Origin: Methanocorpusculum petauri
Lineage (GTDB): Archaea > Halobacteriota > Methanomicrobia > Methanomicrobiales > Methanocorpusculaceae
Length of the DNA: 64,000 nucleotides
Direction of reading: 5' to 3'
Assembly (NCBI RefSeq): GCF_026891975.1
Contig: NZ_JAPTGB010000001.1
Location: 62,001-126,000, forward strand
Below, in pieces: positions 16,840-26,179 of this stretch. The notes under the pieces were generated by a model, which saw nothing but the letters and a program-made list of their open reading frames with translations, was not told the origin of the DNA and searched no databases. Numbering within the stretch: position 1 is the stretch's first letter; each line of letters starts with the position of its first letter. Made by a program: the position numbers and the translations under genes.

Positions 16840-17922
16840 ATGACCATCATGAAGATTCGGGGTGGAGATCTCGATCTCGTCGAGTATGAGTTCAGCGCAT
16901 TTTATCCCGGTGAATGCCTGCACACCGCAGACATCACCCTCGCCCATGAACCCTGCCCGACAGGAGACACCATAATAGCCCGTGCTCCCGCACGCATCCA
17001 CCTCTCCGTACTTGACATGAACCGGTTCAGCCCCGGCACCCCCGGCGGCGGCGGACTCGGCTTCGCCATCCAGATCTACTGCGAAGCAGCCGTCTCCTGC
17101 ACAGACCGTGATGTCATCATCGACTCGCCCCGCAGACTTCTCATCGAACACCTCGTCGCAGCCTTCAAAGCAGTCACCGGCTACACCGGCGGCTTCACCA
17201 TCAAAGCCGAAGACCACGGCCGCGAACACGTCGGCCTCGGCTCAACCTGCACCATCGCAACCGCCGTCGTCACCGCCATGAACGAAGCAACCGGCTGCCC
17301 CTTAAGCCCCGAAGACGTCCGAATGGTCATCGGCCACAACTACGTCGAAGAAACCGACGAAGAAGGCAAAGTCGCCTTCGGCTTTGAAACAGGCGTCGGC
17401 TCCGCCGCCAGCACCTACGGCGGCATGACCTTCGTCGGCGACCGGCTCACCCGCATCTACAGCCACCCCTTCGCCGAAGGCAAAAACGTCTTCATCGTCA
17501 TCCCCAGAATTCACGCCGAAAACGACAACGCCGGCCTCGAAGAGTTCACCCTCCTCATGAACCGGGCACGAACCCTCGACTACCGCGACCGTGAACTCAA
17601 AGCCTACCTCCTCATGATGGACATGATCCCCTCCCTCGCCCGGGGCAACCTCAAAAAAATGGGCGACACCATGTGGGAGATCGAATTCCGCGGCTCAAAA
17701 CGTGCCGAAGTCCAGCATCACACCTTCATCCTCTACAGCCACATGAACGCCCTGCGGCATGCAGGCCTGGAATTCGTCGCCATGAGCTCCGTCGGTCCCT
17801 CCATCTGCATCGTCACCGAAAAACCGGCTGCCGAACTGCAGCCGGTTCTCGCCCCGCTCGGCCTTGAAATCGCCGTCGAAACAAAAGTAGACAACACCGG
17901 AATCGTTGTCACCCGAACCTGA
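16840..17922 (+). CDS. GHMP-superfamily protein, likely beta-RFAP synthase-type
   Basis: A 360-residue protein with ARIHLSVLDM followed by PGGGGLGFAIQI, and GLGSTCTIATAVVTAMN as the GHMP phosphate-loop equivalent. This combination resembles beta-ribofuranosylaminobenzene 5'-phosphate synthase, the first committed step of methanopterin synthesis, in which the GHMP fold joins 4-hydroxybenzoate and PRPP. Methanogens need that pathway, which supports the assignment, but other GHMP kinases of unknown substrate exist in this order. An alternative start is ATG 16849. Five bases later a small membrane protein begins on the same strand. Confidence 0.7.
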   Translation: MTIMKIRGGDLDLVEYEFSAFYPGECLHTADITLAHEPCPTGDTIIARAPARIHLSVLDMNRFSPGTPGGGGLGFAIQIYCEAAVSCTDRDVIIDSPRRLLIEHLVAAFKAVTGYTGGFTIKAEDHGREHVGLGSTCTIATAVVTAMNEATGCPLSPEDVRMVIGHNYVEETDEEGKVAFGFETGVGSAASTYGGMTFVGDRLTRIYSHPFAEGKNVFIVIPRIHAENDNAGLEEFTLLMNRARTLDYRDRELKAYLLMMDMIPSLARGNLKKMGDTMWEIEFRGSKRAEVQHHTFILYSHMNALRHAGLEFVAMSSVGPSICIVTEKPAAELQPVLAPLGLEIAVETKVDNTGIVVTRT

Positions 17923-17927
17923 TTTCC

Positions 17928-18257
17928 ATGGCGTTCCTCACCGCATGCAAACAGATGCTCCCGTATCTTGCCGTCTGCGGAGCCGCCTTTTACGGTCTTC
18001 CCCTCCTCGGGGAAGACACCGGCTACTTCATTGTACTCCTTCTCATCATCCTCCCGCTGCTCTGCCTCGCCGCAGGAATGCTCTACGGCTTCATCTCCGG
18101 ATTTCACCCGGCACTTCCGCTCCTCATCACCCTGCTCTATCTCCCGACCGTCTATCTCTACTACAATACTACCGCTCTCGCCTACGCACTCGCCTTTCTG
18201 TTCATCACATTCGTGGGCAACGGTGTCGGATGGCTTATCAGACAATCGCGGCATTAA
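17928..18257 (+). CDS. Small four-helix membrane protein
   Basis: A 109-residue, very hydrophobic protein with about four membrane segments (residues about 10-28, 33-55, 60-80 and 82-103) and a basic end. I recognise no family. It starts five bases after the GHMP gene and ends 26 bases before the epimerase gene, so it is probably in the same operon. Confidence 0.65.
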   Translation: MAFLTACKQMLPYLAVCGAAFYGLPLLGEDTGYFIVLLLIILPLLCLAAGMLYGFISGFHPALPLLITLLYLPTVYLYYNTTALAYALAFLFITFVGNGVGWLIRQSRH

Positions 18258-18283
18258 TCATTTCAAAACACCAACATACCAGT

Positions 18284-19213
18284 ATGCACTGCATTGTTAC
18301 CGGCGGCGCCGGATTTATCGGCTCGCATCTGGTGGACCTCCTTCTCTCCCGCGGCGACTCGGTTACCGTCATCGACTCCATGGTTGCCGGCCGGATGATG
18401 AACCTCGAACACAACCTCGGCTCCCTGACCGCGTTCAGACACGCCGATCTCCTTGACGACGGCTGGCAGGACCTCTTTGCCGGAGCAGACCGTGTTTACC
18501 ACATCGCCGCCGACCCGGACGTCCGCGGCTCCGCCCGAAAATCCTATGAAGTCTACAACAACAACGTAACCGCCACCGTCCGTGTCCTGGAAGCCATGAA
18601 AGAACACGGCGTTCCGGAAATCGTATTCACCTCCACCTCCACCGTTTACGGCGAGGCGGATGTCATCCCGACGCCGGAAACCTACGCGCCCATGATCCCC
18701 ATCTCCGTGTATGGTGCAAGCAAACTTGCCTGCGAAGCAATGATCTCCGCATATGCAGCAACCTACGGCATGAAAGCCTGGGTCTACCGGTTTGCCAACA
18801 TCATCGGCTCCCGCAGCACGCACGGCGTGATCTACGATTTCGTCCGCAAACTGCAGAACGATCCGGCACAGCTGGAAATTCTCGGTGACGGCCGCCAGAG
18901 CAAATCGTATCTCGCAGTAGAAAACTGCGTCGCAGCCATGGTGTATGCCCCGACCGTGTCGGACGGAACGTTCAACGTGTTTAATATCGGGTCTGAGGAC
19001 TGGGTGAGTGTAAAACGGATTGCCGAACTCATCGTTGAAGAAATGGATCTGAAAAACGTCTCCTTCCACTTCACCGGCGGCGACCGCGGCTGGGTGGGCG
19101 ATGTGCCCATGATGCGGCTTTCAGTGGAGAAACTGAAAGCAACCGGATGGGAACCGGGCATCACCTCCGAAGAAAGTGTGCGGCGGGCAATCCGTGCAAC
19201 ACTGGAAGAATAA
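18284..19213 (+). CDS. NAD-dependent nucleotide-sugar epimerase/dehydratase (extended SDR)
   Basis: A 309-residue protein beginning MHCIVTGGAGFIGSHL, the NAD-binding glycine motif of extended short-chain dehydrogenases. The catalytic Ser/Thr run FTSTSTVYGEAD and the YGASK (Tyr-x-x-x-Lys) are intact. It is typical of UDP-glucose/GalNAc 4-epimerases making sugars for S-layer or lipid glycans; the exact substrate cannot be read. Reading frames extend upstream to 17906, but 18284 puts the Rossmann motif at the N-terminus as in the family. Confidence 0.88.
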   Translation: MHCIVTGGAGFIGSHLVDLLLSRGDSVTVIDSMVAGRMMNLEHNLGSLTAFRHADLLDDGWQDLFAGADRVYHIAADPDVRGSARKSYEVYNNNVTATVRVLEAMKEHGVPEIVFTSTSTVYGEADVIPTPETYAPMIPISVYGASKLACEAMISAYAATYGMKAWVYRFANIIGSRSTHGVIYDFVRKLQNDPAQLEILGDGRQSKSYLAVENCVAAMVYAPTVSDGTFNVFNIGSEDWVSVKRIAELIVEEMDLKNVSFHFTGGDRGWVGDVPMMRLSVEKLKATGWEPGITSEESVRRAIRATLEE

Positions 19214-19237
19214 AATACAAAAATATTTTTTTTAAAA

Positions 19238-20146
19238 TTATTCCGCAGAAACGTCTCTCTCCGTCCGCCTCTTCATTATCTGCAGCACCGCAAGGATTGC
19301 TGCGCCGAAAATACAGAAACCAAGGTGGAATGTCTCCCAGCTCATCGCCGGCAGAGGATCGGACAACGTCGTTGCTCCCAGCACAATTGCGTACAGCGAA
19401 CCTATCAAAAGACCGACACAGAGATAGATCGTCTGCGACCGGTAACGGGCAAAGCAGTGGCGGATCACTTTTGCACTGATGGCAAGACCTGCGATCATCC
19501 CGAGACCGAACACAAACAGCATAGGAAGATACGCAAACTCCCGGTGCAGCACCGCCGAGACCGCCGAGATCAGCGGAACGTACAGGCCCATGATTAAGAG
19601 AAGCGTCGAGCCGGAAATTCCGGGAAGCACCAGAGCCGAGACCGCGATGATTGCCGCAACGAAGAGGAACACCGCAAGACCGATCGACCCATCCGTCAGA
19701 TCAATACCGCTTCCGCCGCCGACCACAGGACTCAGAGACATCAGAACCGGCACCACCGCAATACCGACTGCCGTAAAGATGAGATGCAGGTAATGCCCTT
19801 TGAGGTACTCCTTCTCTTCAAGAATCACAATCGGCACCGCAGCAAGCGTCAGACCAATAAAAACGGAACTTATCTCATACACATAGGTATGGAACAGGGT
19901 TGAGAGGATAAGAACACAGACAATAAACCCGCCCACCCATCCGAGACCGAGTTTGAACAGGAACGGAAATGCGGCTTTGCGTTCGGCATTCGTCCCGAGC
20001 AGGAAACAGTGCACCGAACTGATGAACTTTTCATAAAAGCCGAGAAGAAACGCAATCGTTCCACCGGAAACTCCCGGCACACTGTCGGCGACCGCCATGG
20101 ATATCCCGCGGAGGATATCGGTTATGTGTTGTACTATTTTGTGCAT
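19238..20146 (-). CDS. DUF368 membrane protein, possible polyprenyl-phosphate translocase
   Basis: A 302-residue polytopic membrane protein. The N-terminal GISMAVADSVPGVSGGTIAFLLGFYEKF and the repeated ALVLPGISGSTLLLIMGLY are the internal-repeat signatures of DUF368. Bacterial members have been proposed to recycle undecaprenyl phosphate across the membrane, so an archaeal dolichyl-phosphate role is plausible inference. It is convergent with the epimerase gene; the neighbouring sugar epimerase fits a glycan context. Confidence 0.88.
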   Translation of the reverse strand: MHKIVQHITDILRGISMAVADSVPGVSGGTIAFLLGFYEKFISSVHCFLLGTNAERKAAFPFLFKLGLGWVGGFIVCVLILSTLFHTYVYEISSVFIGLTLAAVPIVILEEKEYLKGHYLHLIFTAVGIAVVPVLMSLSPVVGGGSGIDLTDGSIGLAVFLFVAAIIAVSALVLPGISGSTLLLIMGLYVPLISAVSAVLHREFAYLPMLFVFGLGMIAGLAISAKVIRHCFARYRSQTIYLCVGLLIGSLYAIVLGATTLSDPLPAMSWETFHLGFCIFGAAILAVLQIMKRRTERDVSAE

Positions 20147-20273
20147 GGAAGTTCCTGTTTCTGTCTATAGTAATCGGGCGGCAGAGGTAATTAAGGATGA
20201 GGAAAAACCCGCTCATGCCGGTCTCTGATAAATCCCTTTATCTCATCTACCCTCCCATACTACTACAGCAAAT

Positions 20274-21446
20274 ATGAAATATCTTCTGATTCTTGGAGAC
20301 GGTATGGCGGACGAACCGATTGCGGAACTCGGAGGCAAAACTCCGCTGGAGGTTGCAAAAAAACCGAACATGGACCGCATCGCCCGTGAAGGGCGATGCG
20401 GGATGATGCGGACGGTTCCCGACTCCCAGGAACCCGGGTCGGATGTGGCCAACATGTCGATTCTCGGCTACGACCCGGACAAATACTATACCAGCCGCGG
20501 CGCTCTGGAAGCGGTCAGCATGGGTGTTCCCTTCGGCCCGGCAGATCTGGCCTACCGCTGCAACTTTGTCACCATCGAAAACGGCAAAATGAAAGACTTT
20601 GCCGCAGGCCACATCTCCAGCGAAGAAGGAAAACAGTTGTTTGCCTCGTTACAGGAACGCCTCAAAGACTTCGGCGTGAAACTGTATCCGGGCGTCTCCT
20701 ATCGCAACGTCCTCATGCTCCCGAACGGCAAAGGATCCGTGACCAAAGCCCCGCATGACATTGTGGGCGAGCTGATCGATCCGTATCTGCCGACCGGCGA
20801 AGACGCCGCCGAACTGCACCGCTACATGGTTCTCTCCTACGATGTGTTTGCGAACCATCCGGTCAACAAAGCACGGATCGCCGCAGGGAAAAACCCGGCG
20901 AACATGATCTGGCCGTGGAGCGGCGGGGCAAAACCGGCAATGCCCGCGTTTTCCGAGATGTTCGGCAAAAACGGTGCGGTCATCTCAGCGGTAGATCTTC
21001 TCTTCGGTATCGCCCGCTGTGCAGGCATGGAAGTCGTGAAGGTTCCGGGCGCAACCGGCTATCTGGACACCGATTATCTGGGCAAGGCGAAGGCCGCGGT
21101 CGAGACCCTGAAGGGTGACGCGGACTTTGTGTACATGCATGTCGAAGCAACCGACGAGGCGGGACATCTCGGCTCGGTTGAGGAGAAGGTAAAGGCAATT
21201 GAGCGGCTGGACGAGTCGGTCGGCTACATTCTGGATCACTTTGACGGCTGTGTCATGCTGATGCCGGACCACCCGACCCCGATCGCAAAGAAGACCCACA
21301 CCCGCGATCCCGTGCCGTTTGCGGTCCTCGGTCTTGGTGAAAAGGATGCGGTTTCGGTGTACACGGAAAAAGAGGTTGCCGCGAAAGGATCGTACGGCAT
21401 GGTCCGATCGGTGGACCTGCTGAAGATGATCTTCTCGGAGAATTAA
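20274..21446 (+). CDS. apgM: Archaeal cofactor-independent phosphoglycerate mutase (aPGAM family)
   Basis: A 390-residue alkaline-phosphatase-fold enzyme interconverting 3- and 2-phosphoglycerate. The start KYLLILGDGMADEP carries the metal-binding Asp. PGSDVANMSILGYDP includes the Ser nucleophile region, and MHVEATDEAGHLG and MLMPDHPTP carry the remaining metal ligands. Length and motifs fit the archaeal family; some members were once proposed as homoserine kinases. A TATA-like CTTTATCTC lies at about 20236, 35-40 bases before the ATG. T-rich sequence follows the stop. Confidence 0.92.
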   Translation: MKYLLILGDGMADEPIAELGGKTPLEVAKKPNMDRIAREGRCGMMRTVPDSQEPGSDVANMSILGYDPDKYYTSRGALEAVSMGVPFGPADLAYRCNFVTIENGKMKDFAAGHISSEEGKQLFASLQERLKDFGVKLYPGVSYRNVLMLPNGKGSVTKAPHDIVGELIDPYLPTGEDAAELHRYMVLSYDVFANHPVNKARIAAGKNPANMIWPWSGGAKPAMPAFSEMFGKNGAVISAVDLLFGIARCAGMEVVKVPGATGYLDTDYLGKAKAAVETLKGDADFVYMHVEATDEAGHLGSVEEKVKAIERLDESVGYILDHFDGCVMLMPDHPTPIAKKTHTRDPVPFAVLGLGEKDAVSVYTEKEVAAKGSYGMVRSVDLLKMIFSEN

Positions 21447-21486
21447 TTTTTCTCTCTTTTTGAGAAAAAATATTTTGTAAAAAAAT

Positions 21487-21626
21487 TAGGTAACCATCTC
21501 GCCGTGCTGCGTCAGGTCCAGACCGATGTACTCCTCGTCCTCCGCAGACCGATCGTCTTATCCACCACCCAGGCAAAAACGTAACGTCGCTGCAAACACC
21601 ATATCCCGAATCTGCACCACTTAGAT
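21487..21626 (-). pseudogene. Remnant of the 3' end of a second amt gene
   Basis: The sequence repeats, with small changes, the end of the intact amt gene at 22977-23120. It begins with the same GGTAACCATCTCGCCG and encodes the same C-terminal tail ([18 protein letters not shown]). A 7-base deletion breaks the frame just upstream, and similarity fades near 21626. The two copies lie in direct orientation about 1.5 kb apart and bracket a disrupted gene. Confidence 0.8.
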
Positions 21627-21659
21627 AATACCCTGCTTGCACTACAAAAATGGAAATGA

Positions 21660-22592
21660 TCATTTTTTGTATTTTAAATAAATGTCTAGCGGGAGTTCCC
21701 AGTAGGTGTAAGGATAGTACTCATCATTTTTTTTCGGCGGGTCTCTTACATCAGGGAGAGGTTCAGTGATCAGATCAACAGACCAGCACACTTCACCGGA
21801 CTGCAACTGTTTATCCGGAGTAAGGTTGCTGAGAACCGCTTTGTAGGTATACCATCCTCCCACAGGGTGAATAGTTAGATGCGGCTGCCCGACTTCCCAG
21901 ACTTCGTCACAAATTTTCAGCTGTTTCGGTGGGTTGCCGCCGCGTCTTATGTCTTCCCATCCGCAGAGATTAAATACTACTGGGTGTTTCCAATCCACCG
22001 ATCGATACAACTCCTCCACGGTCTGTATGTTGTCGGGATCTTCATGATGAATTTCCCATTGTACTTCTGAATTATTCATACTTTTTTCATGTTCTCGTAT
22101 TGGACTGACTATCTTTGGATATCCCTCAATTACCCATGTATAACCAGGTATAGGAATTACCTGAAGTCCTCGCATCTCAAAGATGATATCATTGATAGAG
22201 ATACGGATATCGGGGTACTGTCTAATCAGATCCTCGCCTATATCAAATATATTTTTTGTCATCTTGACACCGGTAATTTCCAAGCATCACCATAGAGGAT
22301 GTGCGGAGTATATTTTGTTCTCAGGTTTTCAGCTAGTATAACCGTTCTCTCATGTAACATCCTTCCGGGGCCAGGGTCCGACAATGATAGATGCGACATT
22401 GACTCCCACTTCCTCAAATGTAAACTCTATCGCTGGTTCCGGAACTACTTCCGCAGGATTTGGGAGCTTTGTTTCATTTTCGATATCAGAAACTGCGGGT
22501 ATATTTTCATCAGCCATTACTGGCAAAGCCATTGGCGGAAGTAACATCATGGCGAGCAGTACACACAGGAAATTTTCAAAATAATTTTTCAT
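21660..22592 (-). pseudogene. Disrupted secreted-protein gene, unknown family
   Basis: The upstream part (22592-22350) encodes a signal peptide (ENFLCVLLAMMLLPPMALPVMA) and an acidic mature start of 80 residues before TGA. The downstream part (ending 21660) is a 200-residue open frame with ISINDIIFEMRGLQVIPIPGY and many Trp and Pro. Both parts are in the same frame, but about 70 bases between them contain three stops. In that gap the +1 frame is open (MLHERTVILAENLRTKY...), so two compensating shifts would restore one protein. I read it as one decayed gene; two separate genes is the alternative. I recognise no domain. Confidence 0.5.
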
Positions 22593-22974
22593 GCGGGTCC
22601 CTCCTTGGTTTCATTCATTTGATTTTTTCGAAAGGATGTAGGTAACGTACGGTGAGTGGGTTGTATTATCACAACAATCAGAAATTTCTCTCCCATAGAT
22701 AAACACCATAATTTCCTTTGATATCCCTATAGAACCTGAAACAGATACATTCCGGATCGATCTCAGATAACCCGTTGCAAGACACACATTACTGAACCTT
22801 TTATACGGACATACATAATCTTAGTGTGTAATCGGATGTTATCATCCTGTTGAACGTAGACTAACATGACGCCGCATATTCTGCTTTAAACTGAAAAACA
22901 AGGATTACAGTCAAACACTGGGATTTTCTAAAAATGTTGCTGATAAAAATAAAGAAGAAAAAATTCAAAATATT
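22593..22974. other. Spacer of 382 bp, no gene seen
   Basis: AT-rich. It must hold the promoter of the disrupted minus-strand gene. A TATA-like CTTTTATACGG at about 22798 points rightward, but no + strand gene follows. No repeat or RNA gene noticed. Confidence 0.4.
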
Positions 22975-24180
22975 TCAGGTAACCATCTCGCCGTGCTGCG
23001 TCAGGTCCAGACCGATGTACTCCTCATCCTCCGTCACCCGCAGACCGATCGTTTTATCCACCACCCAGGCAAGAACGTACGTTGCCGCAAACGCAAACGC
23101 CGCGGTCACCACCGCATCCAGAATCTGGACACCGAACAGATACGCATTTCCTTCCAGCAGTCCGGAAATACCACCGACCGAAGCCGCTGCGAAAATACCG
23201 CAGGCGATTGTTCCCCAGAACCCGCCGACCCCGTGCACTGCCCAGGCATCCAGACTCTCATCAAACGTATGCTTCACCCGCCAGAGAAGTGCGTAGTAAC
23301 AGAGAACACCCGCAACAACACCGATCAGAAGAGCCGCCCACATATCCACAAACCCGGCAGCAGGCGTGATCGCTCCCAGACCCGCAATCGTTCCGGAGAC
23401 AAACCCGAGCGAACTCGGTTTCCCGTGCCGCCAGTTCACAATCATCCAGGAGATCGTACCGGCCGCCGCAGAAATCAGCGTCACCATTATCGCATGAATC
23501 GCCGTCTCATTCACCGCAAGCGCACTGCCGCCATTGAATCCCATCCAGCCGAACAGCAGAAGTCCGCCCGCAAAAAAGGTCATCGGAATATTCTGCGGAT
23601 TTAAGTTGTGCATCCCAAAACCCGACCGCTTCCCGATATAAATTGCAAGAGCCAGCGCACCAAATCCGGCACTGATATGGACAACCGTTCCGCCCGCATA
23701 ATCCAGAGCACCCAGCTGTGCCAGCCAGCCGCCGCCCCACAACCAGTGGGCGAGCGGATCATAGACAAACGTCGTCCATAAGATGCCGAAGATCAAAAAC
23801 GCACCAAACCGGATACGTTCCGCAACACCTGACACAATAATTGCCAGCGTCAGTCCTGCGAACGTCATCTGAAACGCTGCGAACAGCAGGTCCGGAATCT
23901 CCAGACCCAGTTGTGTGTCAAATCCGACACCTGCAAGACCGATATGTTCCAGCCCGCCGATAATGCCGAGCTGTGTTGTGCCGAACGCCAGCGAGTAGCC
24001 GACCAGAAACCACTGAAGAATCACCAGCATCAGCGACGCAAACACCAGCATCAGTACCGACAAAAAATTCTTCTTCCGCACCATGCCCCCGTAGAACAGA
24101 CCGAGAGCCGGAGTCATCAGCAGTACAAGCGCAGTGGATGCCAAAACCCACGCAACAGAACCGGTATCAATCATGATCAA
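22975..24180 (-). CDS. amt: Ammonium transporter Amt
   Basis: A 401-residue protein with about 11 membrane helices. It begins [33 protein letters not shown] as in Amt/Mep/Rh proteins. The pore twin histidines are seen in [17 protein letters not shown] and [18 protein letters not shown]. The C-terminal tail is the likely contact for a GlnK regulator, but no glnK gene is next to it here. A partial second copy of the 3' end lies at 21487-21626. Confidence 0.96.
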   Translation of the reverse strand: MIMIDTGSVAWVLASTALVLLMTPALGLFYGGMVRKKNFLSVLMLVFASLMLVILQWFLVGYSLAFGTTQLGIIGGLEHIGLAGVGFDTQLGLEIPDLLFAAFQMTFAGLTLAIIVSGVAERIRFGAFLIFGILWTTFVYDPLAHWLWGGGWLAQLGALDYAGGTVVHISAGFGALALAIYIGKRSGFGMHNLNPQNIPMTFFAGGLLLFGWMGFNGGSALAVNETAIHAIMVTLISAAAGTISWMIVNWRHGKPSSLGFVSGTIAGLGAITPAAGFVDMWAALLIGVVAGVLCYYALLWRVKHTFDESLDAWAVHGVGGFWGTIACGIFAAASVGGISGLLEGNAYLFGVQILDAVVTAAFAFAATYVLAWVVDKTIGLRVTEDEEYIGLDLTQHGEMVT

Positions 24181-24383
24181 ACCTGCCTAATTCAGCGCGG
24201 TCCGGACGGAGAATCTGAAGTTCAAGCTTTCAAATCCCCGCCTGCCCGAACCACAGATAATGCAGTATCATCATATGTACTCCAAGTATAAAAAATAAAA
24301 CACTGTTTAGCATGGCACATGTTGACATGCAGTGGTGCGGCGGATTACTTTTATCCGGCATCATGCCCCATAGAAAGGTACCT

Positions 24384-24674
24384 ATGTATGAGGGAACAGA
24401 AGTGGGGATGGACAGCTGGATCCTTTTCGGCATTGTTATTATCGGCTGTCTCCTCCTGATTGCGATCATCTCCCGCATCGAAGCAAAATACAACAAACGG
24501 CTTGTCAGTCCCCGTCAGGAGATCATTCTGGAAAATGCAGGCGAGCGTGCCCGTGAGGTCTTCGCCGAGGAAAAACCGCCGGAGTTTGTGGTCGGTCAGG
24601 TTTATCAGATGGAGGACGGAACTCTTGCCAAGTACGCTGCGGACGGAAAATTCTACAAAATAAAAACCGAGTGA
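24384..24674 (+). CDS. Small single-helix membrane protein
   Basis: A 96-residue protein with one membrane helix (about residues 12-31, SWILFGIVIIGCLLLIAII) and a charged C-terminal domain ending in GQVYQMEDGTLAKYAADGKFYKI, perhaps a small beta hairpin. ATG 24384 has GAAAGGT upstream and is chosen over an in-frame ATG at 24312. A TATA-like ACTTTTATCC is at about 24348. It runs eight bases before the next gene. Family unknown. Confidence 0.65.
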   Translation: MYEGTEVGMDSWILFGIVIIGCLLLIAIISRIEAKYNKRLVSPRQEIILENAGERAREVFAEEKPPEFVVGQVYQMEDGTLAKYAADGKFYKIKTE

Positions 24675-24682
24675 ATGTTCTG

Positions 24683-25027
24683 ATGAAAAAAGTGAAGATA
24701 ACTGTGCTGAAAACAACGCTCGACAAAGAGCTTGCCGAAGAGTACGGCGTTCCCGGTCTTTCTGCCTGTCCCATGCTGGAAGCAGGACAGATCTTTTACG
24801 CCGACTATGCAAAACCTGCCGGGTTCTGTGACGAGGCCTGGAAGGCGATCTACCAGTATGTTTTTGCTCTTGCTCACGGTGCGGGAAAGGATCTCTTCTA
24901 CTACGGCGACTGGATACGAACGCCCGGTGTTGCTATCTGTAGTTGTAATGACGGACTTCGTCCCGTCATCTTCAAACTTGAGGCAACCGGGGAGGAGTCG
25001 CAGATCGAGTACGTGCCGGTTCGCTAA
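24683..25027 (+). CDS. TIGR04076-family protein
   Basis: A 114-residue soluble protein with KVKITVLKTTLDKELAEEYG, GFCDEAWKAIYQYVFAL and YGDWIRTPGVAICSCNDGLRPVIFKLEA. I recognise this as the TIGR04076 family, whose function is unknown. ATG 24683 is preferred over GTG 24671, which overlaps the previous stop. Probably cotranscribed with the small membrane protein. Confidence 0.82.
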   Translation: MKKVKITVLKTTLDKELAEEYGVPGLSACPMLEAGQIFYADYAKPAGFCDEAWKAIYQYVFALAHGAGKDLFYYGDWIRTPGVAICSCNDGLRPVIFKLEATGEESQIEYVPVR

Positions 25028-25053
25028 ACGGTTTTTCCAAAAAAAAATATTTT

Positions 25054-26112
25054 TCAGGAATGTGTTCCTGACACCGACCATGCCCCGTCCGCAGTGACCG
25101 CTGCAAGACAGACCACCGTTCCTCCGGCCTTCGGATTTTTCAGCAGATAGCTAAAACCGCTCACTCCTGCCGGAATCACTACATCGCCTGCAACCGTTCC
25201 GTCTGCCTGATAGAACACCACGGTTGCGGGACTCGTTCCGGAGTTGGACATCGTCAGCATCTGATCGCCGGTAATTGCATAATACGGCGTCACTTCATCG
25301 CCCGTTCCGGAGATGGAGGTGAACGGCGCAGGGTTCATCGGAAGCGGCTGGGTGACCTCAAAGCCCCAGGACCCTGCGGTCTGGACGTTCAGGGTATAGG
25401 AACCGGCAACGTCCACGGGATAAACTATCTGCGTTTTGGCGGGACCGGTATCCGAGTCGAGTGTTCCGGCAGCAAGTCCGTTTGCATACAGCGTTGCCGA
25501 AAACTGATCCGATCCAAGATAGTAGCCGTTAAACACTGCTACACCTTTTTCCAGGGTGAACGGTGCGGACATCATCGAGTTTGACCCGCTGATGAACATA
25601 ATCCCGTTCGACCGGTAATCGTTGAACGAGGCAAGGCTTACGTCATACGGACCGTCCACGATGAGTGCCCAGGTTCCGGAGGCGATGACGTCAAAGGTGT
25701 AGTAGCCTGATTCCGTAATTTCGAAGGCGGTCTTTCCTTCATACTCATTGAGTTCGTTGAACAGCATGTCCTGATGTTTGCCGTTCTGGGAAAGCCACAC
25801 TACAAAGTTGCCGGTGCCGTAGTTCTTTCCGGTTACGATGGACACTCCTTTGTCCAGCCAGATCTCCCAGGACTCCATTGTTCCGGAACCGTCAATCTGG
25901 TGCATGGGTGTTTGGGTTCGTTCGGGTTTCGGTGTTGCGGTTGCCGCGGGAGTTGCCACGGTTGTCTGCGGTGTTGTTTCATGGGTTTCCGCAGGTGTCG
26001 GGACGGGTGTCGGTGTTGTGTCCGTTCCCGGCAGATACTGAATGCATCCTGCCGCAAGAACGGTTGCCGCAATCACCAGCAGCAGGAAGGATAGCAGGAA
26101 GAGTTTTCGCAT
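25054..26112 (-). CDS. Lipoprotein with Thr/Pro-rich linker, unknown function
   Basis: A 352-residue protein. Its signal peptide ends in lipobox LAAGC (Cys about 23), then comes a roughly 45-residue Thr/Pro/Ala linker typical of surface lipoproteins, then two or three related beta-rich segments of about 80 residues (for example GYYTFDVIASGTWALIVDGP and GSYTLNVQTAGSWGFEVTQP). The repeated SGTWALxV / AGSWGFxV pattern suggests tandem beta-sandwich domains. No catalytic motif is seen. Confidence 0.75.
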   Translation of the reverse strand: MRKLFLLSFLLLVIAATVLAAGCIQYLPGTDTTPTPVPTPAETHETTPQTTVATPAATATPKPERTQTPMHQIDGSGTMESWEIWLDKGVSIVTGKNYGTGNFVVWLSQNGKHQDMLFNELNEYEGKTAFEITESGYYTFDVIASGTWALIVDGPYDVSLASFNDYRSNGIMFISGSNSMMSAPFTLEKGVAVFNGYYLGSDQFSATLYANGLAAGTLDSDTGPAKTQIVYPVDVAGSYTLNVQTAGSWGFEVTQPLPMNPAPFTSISGTGDEVTPYYAITGDQMLTMSNSGTSPATVVFYQADGTVAGDVVIPAGVSGFSYLLKNPKAGGTVVCLAAVTADGAWSVSGTHS

Positions 26113-26179
26113 ACGGTATCTTTCGACGGCGGACGGGATAATGGTTCGGGATGGGAGAAAAAAAGGTACGTGAAAAAAA

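Noticed and set aside
17906-18283. Upstream extension of the epimerase reading frame
   Set aside because: The extension overlaps the small membrane protein in another frame and is low-complexity; the Rossmann motif begins at 18284.
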